64,000 bases of DNA from Candidatus Enterococcus huntleyi (GTDB taxonomy: Bacteria; Bacillota; Bacilli; Lactobacillales; Enterococcaceae), in the NCBI RefSeq assembly GCF_009933175.1, contig NZ_MAEJ01000007.1, forward strand, positions 80,623 through 144,622. The letters are read 5' to 3'. This document shows, in pieces, positions 24,935 through 34,434 of the stretch. The notes beneath the pieces were generated by a model, which saw only the letters and a program-made list of their open reading frames with translations, had not been told where the DNA came from and did not search any database. Each line of letters begins with the position of its first letter. Position 1 is the stretch's first letter. The position numbers and the translations under genes are program-made.

Positions 24935-27130
24935 CTATTCAGCGACTTCTTTTAGGTAGAACATTTGGCTAGCGTAGTCCCCACTGAGCGTAGGATCGAT
25001 GTAAAAGCCAAGATTCATCAATTCATCGCCACCAAATAGTTGCTCATTCATCTGATAAACTTTCTCTGCATCCAGACCTCGTAATTTCAAACTCTCCAAC
25101 GGACGAGAAGCCTCCACTAAGACGCGATAATAGAATACCATGGCTTCTTTTTTATCGTCAGAAACAAATATCCAAGCCGTTTCGTTGCCTTCAAAAGGAC
25201 TTAGTAAACGCGTAAATGTGCCGTACTGCAATAAGGAGCGATGGGCTTTATAGAATGCCACTTGCTCTTTCATCTCCGCTTTGTCTTCTTCAGATAAGGT
25301 ACTCAAATCTAATTCATAGCCAAAGACTCCTGACATCGCAACATTCCCACGCATCGCTAGACTAGTTTTGCGAGAGGTTTGATGATTCGGAATCGCCGAT
25401 ACATGTGAGCCCATCGTTGAGATTGGATAAACCAAACTTGTGCCATATTGAATCTTCAGACGAGCCACTGCATCCGTGTTATCACTGGTCCACGTTTGTG
25501 GCATGTAATGCAGCATTCCCGCATCGAAACGACCACCCCCGCCTGAACAGCTTTCGAATAAAATAGCTGGGTACTCGCTGGTTAACTGCTCCATAAACTC
25601 ATAGAGTCCTAACATGTAGCGATGCGCCGTGCTCCCTTGCTCCTCAGCTGAACGATTTTTAGAATAAACTTCCGTCATATTACGGTTCATATCCCATTTT
25701 ACATAATCGACAGGCACTTCATCGAAGAAAGCCTTCATCTGCTGATAAATATGCCCGCGAACGTCTGCTCTGGAAAAATCCAAGACGTATTGACTACGAC
25801 CGAGAGATTTTCCACGACCAGGAATTTGCAAGGCCCAATCAGGATGCGCACGATACAGGTCGCTATCTTCTGAAATCATCTCAGGCTCAAACCAAATACC
25901 AAATTCTAAGCCGCGAGCATGAACTTCTTTTGACAAATTCGCTAAACCCATCTTAATCTTGCCAGCATTTTCAAACCAATCACCCAAGGATGAATTATCC
26001 GATTCACGTTTACCAAACCAGCCATCATCCAGGACGAACAACTCAATGCCAATCTTTTGCGCTTCATCAACAATTGCCAACAGCTTATCCTCATCGAAAT
26101 CAAAATAGGTCGCTTCCCAGTTATTAATCAAAACCGGCCGTTCTTTTTGCTGATGTTGCCCGCGGACAAGACGGTGATTAAATAATTCATGGTACGAATG
26201 TGACAATTCATTAAGGCCTTGGTCAGAATAATTTAGAATCACTTCTGGCGATTGGAAACTATCCTCAGGCTCCAGCACCCAACGAAAATCAAAGGAATTA
26301 ATCCCCATCGTCACGCGTGTTTGATCATACGGATCTTTTTCAATCATCGTCTCGTGATTACCACTATAGACGAGACAAAATCCATAGACCTCGCCAGTTT
26401 CTTCCGTGGTCGTCGGACTAGCTAACGCAACAAAAGGATTCTGTTGATGGCTACTCGAACCTCGCTTACTATCTAAGACTTTGATGCCCGTGTTCAGCGG
26501 TTCTCTAGTTACCATCCGCTCTTTGGCCCAAGTGCCATTTAGATGAATCAAATCAAAAGCCGTCGCCGGAAAATCAATCGCTAGACTAGCTAGCTTCTCA
26601 ATCACGACTTTTTCTTTCCCTTTATTGACCAAGCGAGTATTGCGCGCAATCACCGGTGAATCGTCAAAAATTGTATAAGATAATTCTAATTCTAAGCCTC
26701 TAAAACGATCTTCCAGTGTCACAAGCAACGTTTGCGCATCCGTGGTCGCATTGACATACGTTGCTGGCAATCCAGTCAAGCTAGGTTTCCCTTCAATCAC
26801 TCGATACTCTTTAAAAGTAAAATTCGTAACAATTGTGCCATCACTTTGACGAATCTCATGAGCCGGTGTCCGGAAATCACCGCCACCAAACCCAGGATAT
26901 TCTTGCAACACCGTATCCAAAGAATATGAACGATCAATCGCACCCGGCAAATTAGGAGAAAACGAACGATCTAGTCGCGGATAACGAAAATTCCCGTGAT
27001 AGTGCGTAATTTTCTTCCCATAATATAAATGGCTGAGCACCTGACCTTCCTCAATACTGAAAAGGTAGCTGACTTGTTGATTACTCAAATGGAAAGTCTG
27101 TGTCTGCTCATCAAATTGAATTGATATCAT
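24935..27130 (-). CDS. Alpha-galactosidase (GH36)
   Basis: Hydrolyses terminal alpha-1,6-galactose from melibiose, raffinose and related oligosaccharides, cytosolic. The 731 residues fit the GH36 three-domain layout: N-terminal beta-sandwich to about 330, catalytic (beta/alpha)8 barrel, C-terminal beta-sheet. The nucleophile Asp480 is in KWDMNR and the acid/base Asp550 in WTSDNTD; ESCSGGGGRFD lies between. It is 3 bp downstream of an aldo/keto reductase gene in the same operon. No transporter or other raffinose gene is adjacent. Control by the upstream LacI protein and by CcpA is likely. Confidence 0.95.
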   Translation of the reverse strand: MISIQFDEQTQTFHLSNQQVSYLFSIEEGQVLSHLYYGKKITHYHGNFRYPRLDRSFSPNLPGAIDRSYSLDTVLQEYPGFGGGDFRTPAHEIRQSDGTIVTNFTFKEYRVIEGKPSLTGLPATYVNATTDAQTLLVTLEDRFRGLELELSYTIFDDSPVIARNTRLVNKGKEKVVIEKLASLAIDFPATAFDLIHLNGTWAKERMVTREPLNTGIKVLDSKRGSSSHQQNPFVALASPTTTEETGEVYGFCLVYSGNHETMIEKDPYDQTRVTMGINSFDFRWVLEPEDSFQSPEVILNYSDQGLNELSHSYHELFNHRLVRGQHQQKERPVLINNWEATYFDFDEDKLLAIVDEAQKIGIELFVLDDGWFGKRESDNSSLGDWFENAGKIKMGLANLSKEVHARGLEFGIWFEPEMISEDSDLYRAHPDWALQIPGRGKSLGRSQYVLDFSRADVRGHIYQQMKAFFDEVPVDYVKWDMNRNMTEVYSKNRSAEEQGSTAHRYMLGLYEFMEQLTSEYPAILFESCSGGGGRFDAGMLHYMPQTWTSDNTDAVARLKIQYGTSLVYPISTMGSHVSAIPNHQTSRKTSLAMRGNVAMSGVFGYELDLSTLSEEDKAEMKEQVAFYKAHRSLLQYGTFTRLLSPFEGNETAWIFVSDDKKEAMVFYYRVLVEASRPLESLKLRGLDAEKVYQMNEQLFGGDELMNLGFYIDPTLSGDYASQMFYLKEVAE

Positions 27131-27133
27131 CGG

Positions 27134-28135
27134 TTACCCCTTTCTTAACGGCAATAATAAACGGTCAATCTCAGTCAATTCATCGGCAGAAAATTCTAGT
27201 TTCTTCAAGGCAGCAACGTTGTCCTGTAATTGACTCAAACGACTAGCACCAACCAGTACGCTGGCAATTTGCTGCTGACGTAAATTCCACGCCAAAGCCA
27301 TTTCAGCGAGCGTTTGTTGTCTTTGACCAGCTACTTCATTTAGATTACGAACGACTTCAATCGTGCTTTCAACTTTTTCTTCAGATAAGAATGGACTATC
27401 TGAGCGATGCGCTCTTGAATCTTCTGGAACGCCGTTCAGATAACGATTCGTTAGCATGCCTTGTGCCAGTGGACTAAAGACAATCGCACCCAATTTTTCT
27501 TCTTCTAAGACATCCAGTAAGCCATCCTCAATCCAACGATCAAACATATTGTAGTTCGGTTGGTGAATAATAAATGGTGTCCCCAAACGTTTAAAAATCG
27601 CCGCAATTTCTTTTGTCCGTTGTGCATCATAGTTCGATACCCCAACATATAATGCCTTACCTTGTCTAACCAATAAATCAAGCGCTTGTGCAGTTTCTTC
27701 CAATGGTGTATCGAAATCTGGACGGTGATGATAGAAAATATCCACATAATCTAAATTCATTCGTTTTAGACTTTGATCACAGCTGGCGACAATATTTTTC
27801 TTAGAGCCCCATTCGCCATAAGGTCCAGGCCACATATAGTAACCAGCCTTCGAAGAAATAACTAGTTCATCACGATAGCCTTTCAGGTCTTCATGTAAAA
27901 TCCGACCAAAATTAATTTCTGCAGAACCAGCTGGTGGTCCATAATTATTGGCTAAGTCGAAATGAGTAATCCCCATATCAAAAGCCCCATGAATAATTTC
28001 GCGTTGATTTTGAATCGTATCGACGTCTCCAAAGTTATGCCATAAACCCAAGGAAATGGCTGGTAATTTTAGTCCCGAATTGCCCACACGATTGTAGGTC
28101 ATCTCTTCATAACGTTTTTCATTTGCTAAATACAA
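27134..28135 (-). CDS. Aldo/keto reductase (YghZ-like)
   Basis: NADPH-dependent reductase of 333 residues in the AKR14/YghZ group, whose E. coli member reduces L-glyceraldehyde 3-phosphate and methylglyoxal. Catalytic residues: Asp and Tyr in HFDLANNYG, Lys in SSKAGY, His in FYHHRPD; the GPPAGSAE loop is typical. The start is TTG at 28135 with GGAG nine bases upstream. It is the first gene of the operon with alpha-galactosidase; a metabolic link to galactosides is not obvious. Confidence 0.9.
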   Translation of the reverse strand: MYLANEKRYEEMTYNRVGNSGLKLPAISLGLWHNFGDVDTIQNQREIIHGAFDMGITHFDLANNYGPPAGSAEINFGRILHEDLKGYRDELVISSKAGYYMWPGPYGEWGSKKNIVASCDQSLKRMNLDYVDIFYHHRPDFDTPLEETAQALDLLVRQGKALYVGVSNYDAQRTKEIAAIFKRLGTPFIIHQPNYNMFDRWIEDGLLDVLEEEKLGAIVFSPLAQGMLTNRYLNGVPEDSRAHRSDSPFLSEEKVESTIEVVRNLNEVAGQRQQTLAEMALAWNLRQQQIASVLVGASRLSQLQDNVAALKKLEFSADELTEIDRLLLPLRKG

Positions 28136-28169
28136 GATTTATCTCTCCTTTTTGGTTCATTCTGCCTCT

Positions 28170-28206
28170 ATTATCTAGTTATCAAGTCAAAATGAAACCG
28201 TTTTTT
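28170..28206 (-). promoter_or_regulatory. Promoter with overlapping cre-like site
   Basis: Minus strand: TTTCAT (-35, 28197-28192), 16 bp, GATAAT (-10, 28175-28170) for the reductase/galactosidase operon. ATGAAACCGTTTTTT (28192-28206) fits the CcpA consensus WTGNAANCGNWNNCW with one mismatch and covers the -35, as expected for catabolite repression. Confidence 0.6.
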
Positions 28207-28212
28207 TTAATT

Positions 28213-28234
28213 TGTTTACTCACTATAGTGTTTA
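28213..28234. promoter_or_regulatory. Candidate LacI-family operator
   Basis: The 10-bp palindrome CACTATAGTG (28221-28230) is flanked by two TGTTTA copies (28213, 28229). The same hexamer, as TAAACA, occurs twice in front of the lacI-like gene (29291, 29313), so one regulator could serve both promoters. Confidence 0.4.
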
Positions 28235-28240
28235 CCTAAT

Positions 28241-29272
28241 TCATTTGTCAAGCGCCTTTTCACTCTCTCTTAAAATAATTCTTGAAGGCACCACCACATG
28301 TATCGGCACATCGCGTTCATCTCTAATCCGTTCTTTCGCTAAACGGACAGCCATCTTGCCTAATTGTTCGGTCTCTATATCGGCTGTTGTTAAGGGTGGC
28401 GTCAGAAATTCAGTGACTTCGATATTATCAAAGCTAGCGATCGAAAAATCTTCTGGAATCTTTTTTCCAGCCTTTTGAATTGCACGGTACACGCCAATCG
28501 CCAAAGGATCACTAGCCACTACAATCGCAGTCGGGACTTTATTATCAGTGAATTTCGTAAGCATTTCTTCAGTCATTTCAAGCCCATCCTGTGAGCCCCA
28601 GCCACCTAAAAAGACATTTTCTTCTTTATAAGCCCCTTTGATTGTCAGCCATTTTTTATAGGTCTGATAACGGACATCTTCACTAAGTAAAACATCCTTG
28701 CCTGAACTAGTTTTGACTGTCCGAACCCCACCAATAAAGGCAATGTTTCTGTGTCCCAACTGCCATAAACGCTCTAAGTGTTTCTTTGTAATCATTTCAA
28801 AATCCGTGTAGACCGCATCAAAGGACTCGTTCGCTGTCGTATCATCTACCAAGACTATTCGCGGATTTTTTTCGTAAATTTCTTGGATGAATGATTCCTC
28901 AAGATTGCCTAAAATAATCACCGCACCTAACGCTTCAATCCCTTTTAATGAATGATTCTCAGAGACACGATAAATTCTGTTTGCGGCAATATGGCACTTC
29001 TTGGCTTCTGCTTCTATCCCCAAACGAATTGCTCGAAAATAAGGATCCTCAATCTCCCCACGTTCAGAAGCCGCAGTAATCAAACCTAGCGAATGATTCA
29101 TCTTTTTAGCCGTTCCTCGCTCTGGTTTCTTATAATTTAATTTCTTGACCGCCTCGTGAATTCTCGCTCGCGTTTCAGCTGTTGCCGACAGTGTCGGATC
29201 ATTGTTCAGCACTCTAGACACCGTTGCCGGGGACACACCCGCCTTTCGAGCAACCTCTCTAATCCCAACCAT
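28241..29272 (-). CDS. LacI/GalR-family transcriptional regulator
   Basis: Sugar-responsive repressor of 343 residues. The helix-turn-helix and hinge helix fill about 1-60 (IREVARKAGVSPATVSRVLN), and the rest is a periplasmic-binding-protein-like sensor domain ending in TPPLTTADIETEQLG. It is closest in pattern to the GalR group, which regulates galactoside genes. AAGGAGG precedes the ATG. It lies just upstream of, and on the same strand as, the reductase/alpha-galactosidase operon and is its likely regulator, possibly also of itself. Confidence 0.92.
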   Translation of the reverse strand: MVGIREVARKAGVSPATVSRVLNNDPTLSATAETRARIHEAVKKLNYKKPERGTAKKMNHSLGLITAASERGEIEDPYFRAIRLGIEAEAKKCHIAANRIYRVSENHSLKGIEALGAVIILGNLEESFIQEIYEKNPRIVLVDDTTANESFDAVYTDFEMITKKHLERLWQLGHRNIAFIGGVRTVKTSSGKDVLLSEDVRYQTYKKWLTIKGAYKEENVFLGGWGSQDGLEMTEEMLTKFTDNKVPTAIVVASDPLAIGVYRAIQKAGKKIPEDFSIASFDNIEVTEFLTPPLTTADIETEQLGKMAVRLAKERIRDERDVPIHVVVPSRIILRESEKALDK

Positions 29273-29545
29273 AGTTTTCCTCCTTTTTACTAAACAGTAT
29301 CAACTTGTATACTAAACACAATATAACAACGCTTCCAACTTTGCAAATCTAAGTTGCTCTTCACTCATTTCTTTGATGTCCCCTTCGACATTCCTTATCA
29401 CTCGTTCTTACCCATTCGTCTATAAATCTTTTATCTATTCCTTTATTCATTCCCTTATACATTCTATTAGCACTCACCAGAGCACCTTCCATATTATGCA
29501 AAATGACAGACTAGATAGGCTCACAAAATTTCTAAATGAAAATAC

Positions 29546-29573
29546 TTGAACTTTAAAAAAAATTGCGTATAAT
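29546..29573 (+). promoter_or_regulatory. Promoter of the guanidine-regulated exporter
   Basis: TTGAAC (29546-29551), 16 bp, consensus TATAAT (29568-29573). Transcription would start near 29580, directly before the riboswitch. Confidence 0.75.
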
Positions 29574-29593
29574 TCTAAGAAATGACGCAAAAA

Positions 29594-29720
29594 GTTTTCT
29601 AGGGTTCCGTGGCGAAAGCGCCAGTCTGGTCCAAGAGAAAACGCACATGAACTTGTGTAACACGGAGGGATAAAAGCCCGGGAGATATTGTAACCACAAT
29701 ATTTCTCAGGCTTTTTTTGC
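29594..29720 (+). promoter_or_regulatory. Guanidine-I (ykkC) riboswitch with terminator platform
   Basis: The ykkC core is readable in order: CTAGGGTTCCG (from 29600), CTGGTCCAAGAGAAA (from 29626), ACGGAGGGATAAAAGCCCGG (from 29662). Directly after, a stem from AGCCCGGGAGATATTGT to ACAATATTTCTCAGGCT ends in seven T (29712-29718), a terminator sharing bases with the aptamer 3' side. Known mechanism: guanidinium binding prevents the terminator and switches on export. The two SMR genes downstream are the classical target. Confidence 0.93.
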
Positions 29721-29743
29721 GTTTAAAAAGGAGGAAATTACTT

Positions 29744-30076
29744 ATGAACAAAACGTGGGTTTCAGTGATTATCGCGGCTTTATTTGAAATTAGTTGGGTC
29801 ATCGGCATCAAGCACGCGACAACTTGGTATGAATGGGCTGGAACACTGATCGCCATAATCGTCAGCTTCTCACTCATGATTATGGCTGGAAAAACTCTGC
29901 CTGTCGGAACCGTCTATGCAGTATTCGTTGGCTTAGGCACATTAGGCACGGTCTTCAGCGGCATTCTGCTCTTTGGCGAACCCTTTAGTTGGGGAAAACT
30001 CTGTCTAACTGCAACACTGCTTATCGGTGTAATCGGCTTAAAAGTAGTAACACCTGAAGAAACGGAGGGCCATTAA
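29744..30076 (+). CDS. Paired SMR exporter subunit, YkkC-like (guanidinium export)
   Basis: Small multidrug resistance protein of 110 residues with four transmembrane helices. The membrane-embedded Glu15 is in AALFEISW, and the N-terminus follows the YkkC pattern (WVIGIKHA). It works at the cytoplasmic membrane as half of a heterodimer with the next gene, exchanging guanidinium or related cations for protons. It starts behind AAAAGGAGG; an upstream in-frame start at 29717 lies in the terminator. The riboswitch upstream supports guanidinium as substrate. Confidence 0.9.
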   Translation: MNKTWVSVIIAALFEISWVIGIKHATTWYEWAGTLIAIIVSFSLMIMAGKTLPVGTVYAVFVGLGTLGTVFSGILLFGEPFSWGKLCLTATLLIGVIGLKVVTPEETEGH

Positions 30077-30077
30077 T

Positions 30078-30392
30078 ATGAACTGGATTGCTTTAATTTT
30101 TGCTGGATTATTTGAAATGTCCGGCGTTTTAATGATTAATAAGTGGCACAAAGAAAAAACCATTACCGCACTAACGCTACTAGTCGTTGGCTTTGGGATA
30201 AGTTTCCTGCTACTTTCTTACGCGCTGAAGACTTTACCTATGGGCACGGCCTACGCCATTTGGACTGGAATCGGTACAGCCGGCGGTACCCTCTTAGGAA
30301 TGATTTTCTATGGGGAATCAAGAAATCGGAAACGCCTCGTCTTCATCGGACTTATTTTAGGCTCAGCTGTTGGTCTCAAATTGATTTCTTAA
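30078..30392 (+). CDS. Paired SMR exporter subunit, YkkD-like (guanidinium export)
   Basis: Partner SMR subunit of 104 residues with four transmembrane helices and the conserved Glu13 (GLFEMSGV). It begins 1 bp after the stop of the first subunit, inside the same riboswitch-controlled operon. The pattern LKTLPMGTAYAIWTGIG is the SMR core. Two distinct subunits side by side indicate a fixed-topology heterodimer rather than a dual-topology homodimer. Confidence 0.9.
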   Translation: MNWIALIFAGLFEMSGVLMINKWHKEKTITALTLLVVGFGISFLLLSYALKTLPMGTAYAIWTGIGTAGGTLLGMIFYGESRNRKRLVFIGLILGSAVGLKLIS

Positions 30393-30552
30393 GGACTCAC
30401 GAAAAAATCAATGAATCCCATTGACTGCTGACGAATTTTACTATATCTCCTAGTCTTTACTGATGAATTATTATAAAGAGTAGCTTATAAAGCTTGAGTT
30501 TATTTCAAAAAAATTATATTTTTTTCGCAACGCTATGTTGTCGAATACGAAT

Positions 30553-30597
30553 AAAGAGTTGGTGGATACGTATAGAATCCGCCAACTCTCTCTGTTA
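30553..30597. terminator. Hairpin between SMR pair and methyltransferase
   Basis: Stem GAGTTGGTGGAT / ATCCGCCAACTC with one G-T pair. The flanking T-richness is weak on both strands, so it may stop either convergent unit with modest efficiency. Confidence 0.5.
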
Positions 30598-30664
30598 GTT
30601 ACTCGCAACTATCATCTCTAGCTTTCGCTCTTTTCCAAGTTCTCGGAGAGCTAGAACATAAGCT

Positions 30665-31399
30665 TTATCCTGTCGTTTGCCAATAGAGCAATGTGAAGGT
30701 TATTGTCGTTTGACTGATTACTCGAGTTTCTCGTGAAAACAATTCTGCCAGCAATACCTGAAAGTCTTGATTCTCTGCATATTCTTCATAATATTCTTCA
30801 ATGAATGCACGAGTGAATTTTTCTTCAGACTGATAGGTAAAAGATTTTGTCTGACTTTTTATGCCAATTGCCTGCAACCACGTTTGATAAGTTGAGAGTA
30901 ACGTCAGATCTTCTTCAGGTGAAATTTTCAGTGTCCGTTCAATTCTAGAAAATAAAGAATCTTGATTTTCTGTCATGCGAAAAATGAAGACTGCCCTTTC
31001 AGAAATCCGATCCATTTCAAGCAAATCTTCTAGTGTTTGAATTCCCGGGTTCATCGCCGAAAAGCTATACTCATAAGCATTATCCGCAGTCAACTCAAAG
31101 AAACTAGTCATCTCTTCATGAATAAATAAACAGTTTTCTCGCTTGCCCTCTGCCATTTGCTTGGCTTTTTTCAGCATTTCCCCAGAAATATCAACTACTG
31201 TATAGCTATCGACTTGCTTCGAAAAATCTAATAAATAGCGCCCCGCTCCACCTGCGAGATCTAGGAATGAATGCGCCGGAAAAACACCTAGCTCTTTCAG
31301 ATAATCCGTTACGTCTGTTGAAAGAGGTAAGATTGATTCCCTCTGAATTTCCGCGTACTCATCTGCAAAATCGTCCCAAAAAGCTTCTATCTCCTCCAT
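30665..31399 (-). CDS. Class I SAM-dependent methyltransferase
   Basis: A 244-residue cytosolic methyltransferase. The SAM-binding motif I is LDLAGGAGRYLL (about 46-57), followed by the acidic strand VVDISGEML. The C-terminal substrate part has no recognisable family. AGAGGGGA precedes the ATG. It is monocistronic, between the riboswitch operon and dlt. The substrate is unknown. Confidence 0.8.
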   Translation of the reverse strand: MEEIEAFWDDFADEYAEIQRESILPLSTDVTDYLKELGVFPAHSFLDLAGGAGRYLLDFSKQVDSYTVVDISGEMLKKAKQMAEGKRENCLFIHEEMTSFFELTADNAYEYSFSAMNPGIQTLEDLLEMDRISERAVFIFRMTENQDSLFSRIERTLKISPEEDLTLLSTYQTWLQAIGIKSQTKSFTYQSEEKFTRAFIEEYYEEYAENQDFQVLLAELFSRETRVISQTTITFTLLYWQTTG

Positions 31400-31694
31400 A
31401 CTTATCCCCTCTCAGCTACCGTCTTCCTTATTCAATCACTTCTCATTAGCTTTTCCCATTTCTCTTAGTCTACACTAATTGCCCCTGATAAATCAAAAAA
31501 GACAAAGGAAACTGGCTGTGTAGCAGAATTCATAAACAATGAATTGGGTTGCTACAAGATAGTTTAGGCAGCTGTTTGTAACGCCACTTTTCCTATCAGA
31601 CACAGTTAACTTTATCTATTTGACTACTATTTATTCTTATTAGCTAAGTTTGAAAACTCTATTAGTACAGTACTCAGATGTCCGACAATCGCAC

Positions 31695-32975
31695 TCAGTT
31701 TAACTCATTGCTGAGGTCATCTGGCGAAGCTTTTTGCCACTCTTTTGATAAAAACTTAGTATCCAAATGATACTCAAGTTTGTTTTTTGTCTCAGATTCC
31801 ATGAAGGCTTTAATCGCTTCATCCGCTGCTAACCACCCACGCCACCCAAGGTGAATCGTATCTTCCATAAAATAATCAACGTTGCCATTGGCAGTAAAAT
31901 CAGCCACATTGGTAAATCCTTGACTGGTAAGCTGATAGCGAATCTTTTGATCAAATCCTGTAAGCACCTCATCTGGCAAACCAGTATGATCCATCCATTT
32001 TTGATTAATCGGTGGAATAACGAATAAAACATCGACATTATTTTTAGCAAACGCCTCTAAAACCAATTGAAAATCACTAAATTCTGGCCCAAATCGATAG
32101 TCCAAATTCTTTTGAGAACCTTTCATTTTAGCTAACCGATCCTGTAAATTATTAGCATAAAAAGTATTCTTAATCCCTAGTGAATTATTGGACGTTTCCT
32201 TTCGGCCTTCTTTATTAGCTAGCGAAACTAGCTGACTGAAGTCATACTTATGGGGTAACTTTTCTGTTGCACGATCAATTTTTTTCTTCAAATTACTGTC
32301 AAGACCGATTCCTCCAAAAAGCTCATCTTCACGAGTAAAGACAGCTAGTTGACGTGTCAATTTGCTTTTTTGAGCTTCTGTCAGCAGTTTTCCTACTTGA
32401 ATTTGCGTCAGCACCTCTACCATTAATGGATTATGAGTGACTTTCGAAAATTCCAGCAAACGACTAGCATAGTATTCGTCCGCTGCTGAAATTTCAGTAC
32501 AAGACAATAGCCAACTATAGACCTGTTGCTCTGAATAATAATTATCAAAGTAAGGCTCTTTAACTCCTTTTGGAACAAACCATTGTGGGGAAATAATGAA
32601 GACTGCTTTCTTTCCGGCAATTTCCTCAGCCATCGATTGAATAATCGAAAATTGTGTCATAGATTGCGTTCCCGCTGCTCCTAATAAAAAAGGCGTGTAG
32701 TTTCGATTATATTTTTGAGCTAAGACAGATGGATGCATCGAACTAATTCGATTAAGCTCAGAAGAGCCAAAAAATGGCACATACCGCCCAGTCTCAACAG
32801 CTTCATTTTTAATTGCATTGCCCCGTAGCAAACTGTTACTCATTGCTGTAGAGGCTTGTGCTAATATTTTCGGATCGCTGGCATTTATCTTCCAAGGGCC
32901 AAAAAATAATACCCCTAAAAGGACCGCAGCACACACCAACGGACCAAAAATAGAAACGAGTCGCTTCTTCATCAT
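31695..32975 (-). CDS. dltD: D-alanyl-lipoteichoic acid biosynthesis protein DltD
   Basis: Membrane-anchored protein of 426 residues that completes transfer of D-alanine to teichoic acid on the outer face of the membrane. It has one N-terminal transmembrane helix (about 7-27) and an SGNH-hydrolase-like outer domain with Ser71 in FFGSSELNR and His375 in DTIHLGWRGW. The start overlaps the dltC stop (TAATG). It is the last gene of dltXABCD. D-alanylation lowers surface negative charge and protects from cationic peptides. Confidence 0.95.
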   Translation of the reverse strand: MMKKRLVSIFGPLVCAAVLLGVLFFGPWKINASDPKILAQASTAMSNSLLRGNAIKNEAVETGRYVPFFGSSELNRISSMHPSVLAQKYNRNYTPFLLGAAGTQSMTQFSIIQSMAEEIAGKKAVFIISPQWFVPKGVKEPYFDNYYSEQQVYSWLLSCTEISAADEYYASRLLEFSKVTHNPLMVEVLTQIQVGKLLTEAQKSKLTRQLAVFTREDELFGGIGLDSNLKKKIDRATEKLPHKYDFSQLVSLANKEGRKETSNNSLGIKNTFYANNLQDRLAKMKGSQKNLDYRFGPEFSDFQLVLEAFAKNNVDVLFVIPPINQKWMDHTGLPDEVLTGFDQKIRYQLTSQGFTNVADFTANGNVDYFMEDTIHLGWRGWLAADEAIKAFMESETKNKLEYHLDTKFLSKEWQKASPDDLSNELN

Positions 32976-33214
32976 TAGGCCTGCAAAGCTTCGACTTGGC
33001 TAATGATTTTAGCTGGCGTATTCCACTCATCACGGTCAAATTCTGAGACAGGAACTTGCACACCTAATTGGCCTTCTAATTCTACTAATAGCTGGACAGT
33101 CGCAAGAGAATCCATTAATCCCTCTTCAAATAAATCGACTGTCAAATTTTCTTTTACTTCATCTGTTCCAATAATCATTTCTAAAATATCTAATACCGTT
33201 TCTTGTGTATTCAT
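32975..33214 (-). CDS. dltC: D-alanine carrier protein
   Basis: Acyl-carrier-like protein of 79 residues. The phosphopantetheine attachment site is Ser36 in GLMDSLATV. It receives D-alanyl from DltA and delivers it to the DltB channel. The start has GGAGAG upstream; the stop overlaps dltD by one base. Confidence 0.96.
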   Translation of the reverse strand: MNTQETVLDILEMIIGTDEVKENLTVDLFEEGLMDSLATVQLLVELEGQLGVQVPVSEFDRDEWNTPAKIISQVEALQA

Positions 33215-33231
33215 AAATAAATCTCTCCTTT

Positions 33232-34434
33232 TTATTTGAAAAATAGTTGGTCTAGTACTCCTGAAAATATCAAGAAACTCAGACAGACTGCATGAAATGT
33301 TAACACTGTTGAAAATGCTTTAGTCAAACGATTGGACGGCAAATGCTTCCCACGTTTCTTCTTAAACCGAATCCAGGCATCATTGCTACAAATTAATAGC
33401 GCATGATACAAACCATAGACGACATAGTACCAAGTTAAGCCATGCCAGATACCCATGATTAAGAATAAGGCAAAATATCCGACATTTGATGCCACAATCC
33501 GACTCTTAAAAACTTTCTTTTTGATTAAGGTAAACATTAGTCGCATATAAATGTAATCTCTAAACCAGAAGGAAAGGCTCATATGCCAACGATTCCAAAA
33601 ATCTTTGATGCTGGCTGCCAAAAATGGTTTATTGAAATTGACTGGCGTATCATAGCCCATTAGATTGCTGACTCCGACCGCAAACAAACTGTAGCCAGCA
33701 AAATCGAAGAACAGATAGAGGCTATACACGTACATGTAAGCAAAGAATCGCCAAGAAAATAGCCCATGATTCAGTAACTCCTTCGTCACAGCCGGTAACA
33801 TCACTTGTCCCAGATAGTAACCCAGAATAAATTTATACAAGAAGCCCATAAAGATATTCCAGACGCCTCTCTCAAGAAATTGAAGATACTTTTCCTTCGT
33901 CGGTGCGTGTAATAATTCCTTCTCAAACCGTCGATAGCGATCGATTGGACCGGAGGAAATCGTCGGAAAGAATAAAAGAAACTGAATATAACGTGCAGGA
34001 TGGTACTCTTTAATCAAGCCATCTCTCATTTCCATAATCATTTGAACAGATTTAAAGGTTAAATAGGATATCCCTAAAAAATTAAAGAGCGAGGCTTGGC
34101 CAGAAAACAAGGGCGTTACTTTGACCAAAAACAGTGGCAGAATAGCCGCTGCGACGGCACTATAGAACACCCAAGAATTATTTTTCTGCGTGCGATAACG
34201 ATGGTACGCGTAGACCAGTACTGTCTGGAAAATGACATAACCAATCAGCGCCACTCCTTGTTGCCAATAGCCCCCACTAAAACTGATATATATAAAGACA
34301 ACTGTCAACAATATTTGGTACCAACCCCAGCGTTTTCCAGCCAATAATAAACCAAGTATTAACGGTAATATAGCCAGTGCCAACCAAATAAAATACAGCG
34401 GATTCGCATAAGGAATCAGGTGCTCGAAATTCAT
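33232..34434 (-). CDS. dltB: D-alanyl transfer membrane protein DltB (MBOAT)
   Basis: Membrane-bound O-acyltransferase of 400 residues with about 11 membrane segments. The catalytic His is in [11 protein letters not shown]; the upstream [20 protein letters not shown] is the typical MBOAT stretch. It moves D-alanine from DltC across the membrane. The ATG at 34434 overlaps the dltA TGA by one base (TGATG); a TTG one codon earlier is a poor alternative. Confidence 0.96.
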   Translation of the reverse strand: MNFEHLIPYANPLYFIWLALAILPLILGLLLAGKRWGWYQILLTVVFIYISFSGGYWQQGVALIGYVIFQTVLVYAYHRYRTQKNNSWVFYSAVAAAILPLFLVKVTPLFSGQASLFNFLGISYLTFKSVQMIMEMRDGLIKEYHPARYIQFLLFFPTISSGPIDRYRRFEKELLHAPTKEKYLQFLERGVWNIFMGFLYKFILGYYLGQVMLPAVTKELLNHGLFSWRFFAYMYVYSLYLFFDFAGYSLFAVGVSNLMGYDTPVNFNKPFLAASIKDFWNRWHMSLSFWFRDYIYMRLMFTLIKKKVFKSRIVASNVGYFALFLIMGIWHGLTWYYVVYGLYHALLICSNDAWIRFKKKRGKHLPSNRLTKAFSTVLTFHAVCLSFLIFSGVLDQLFFK

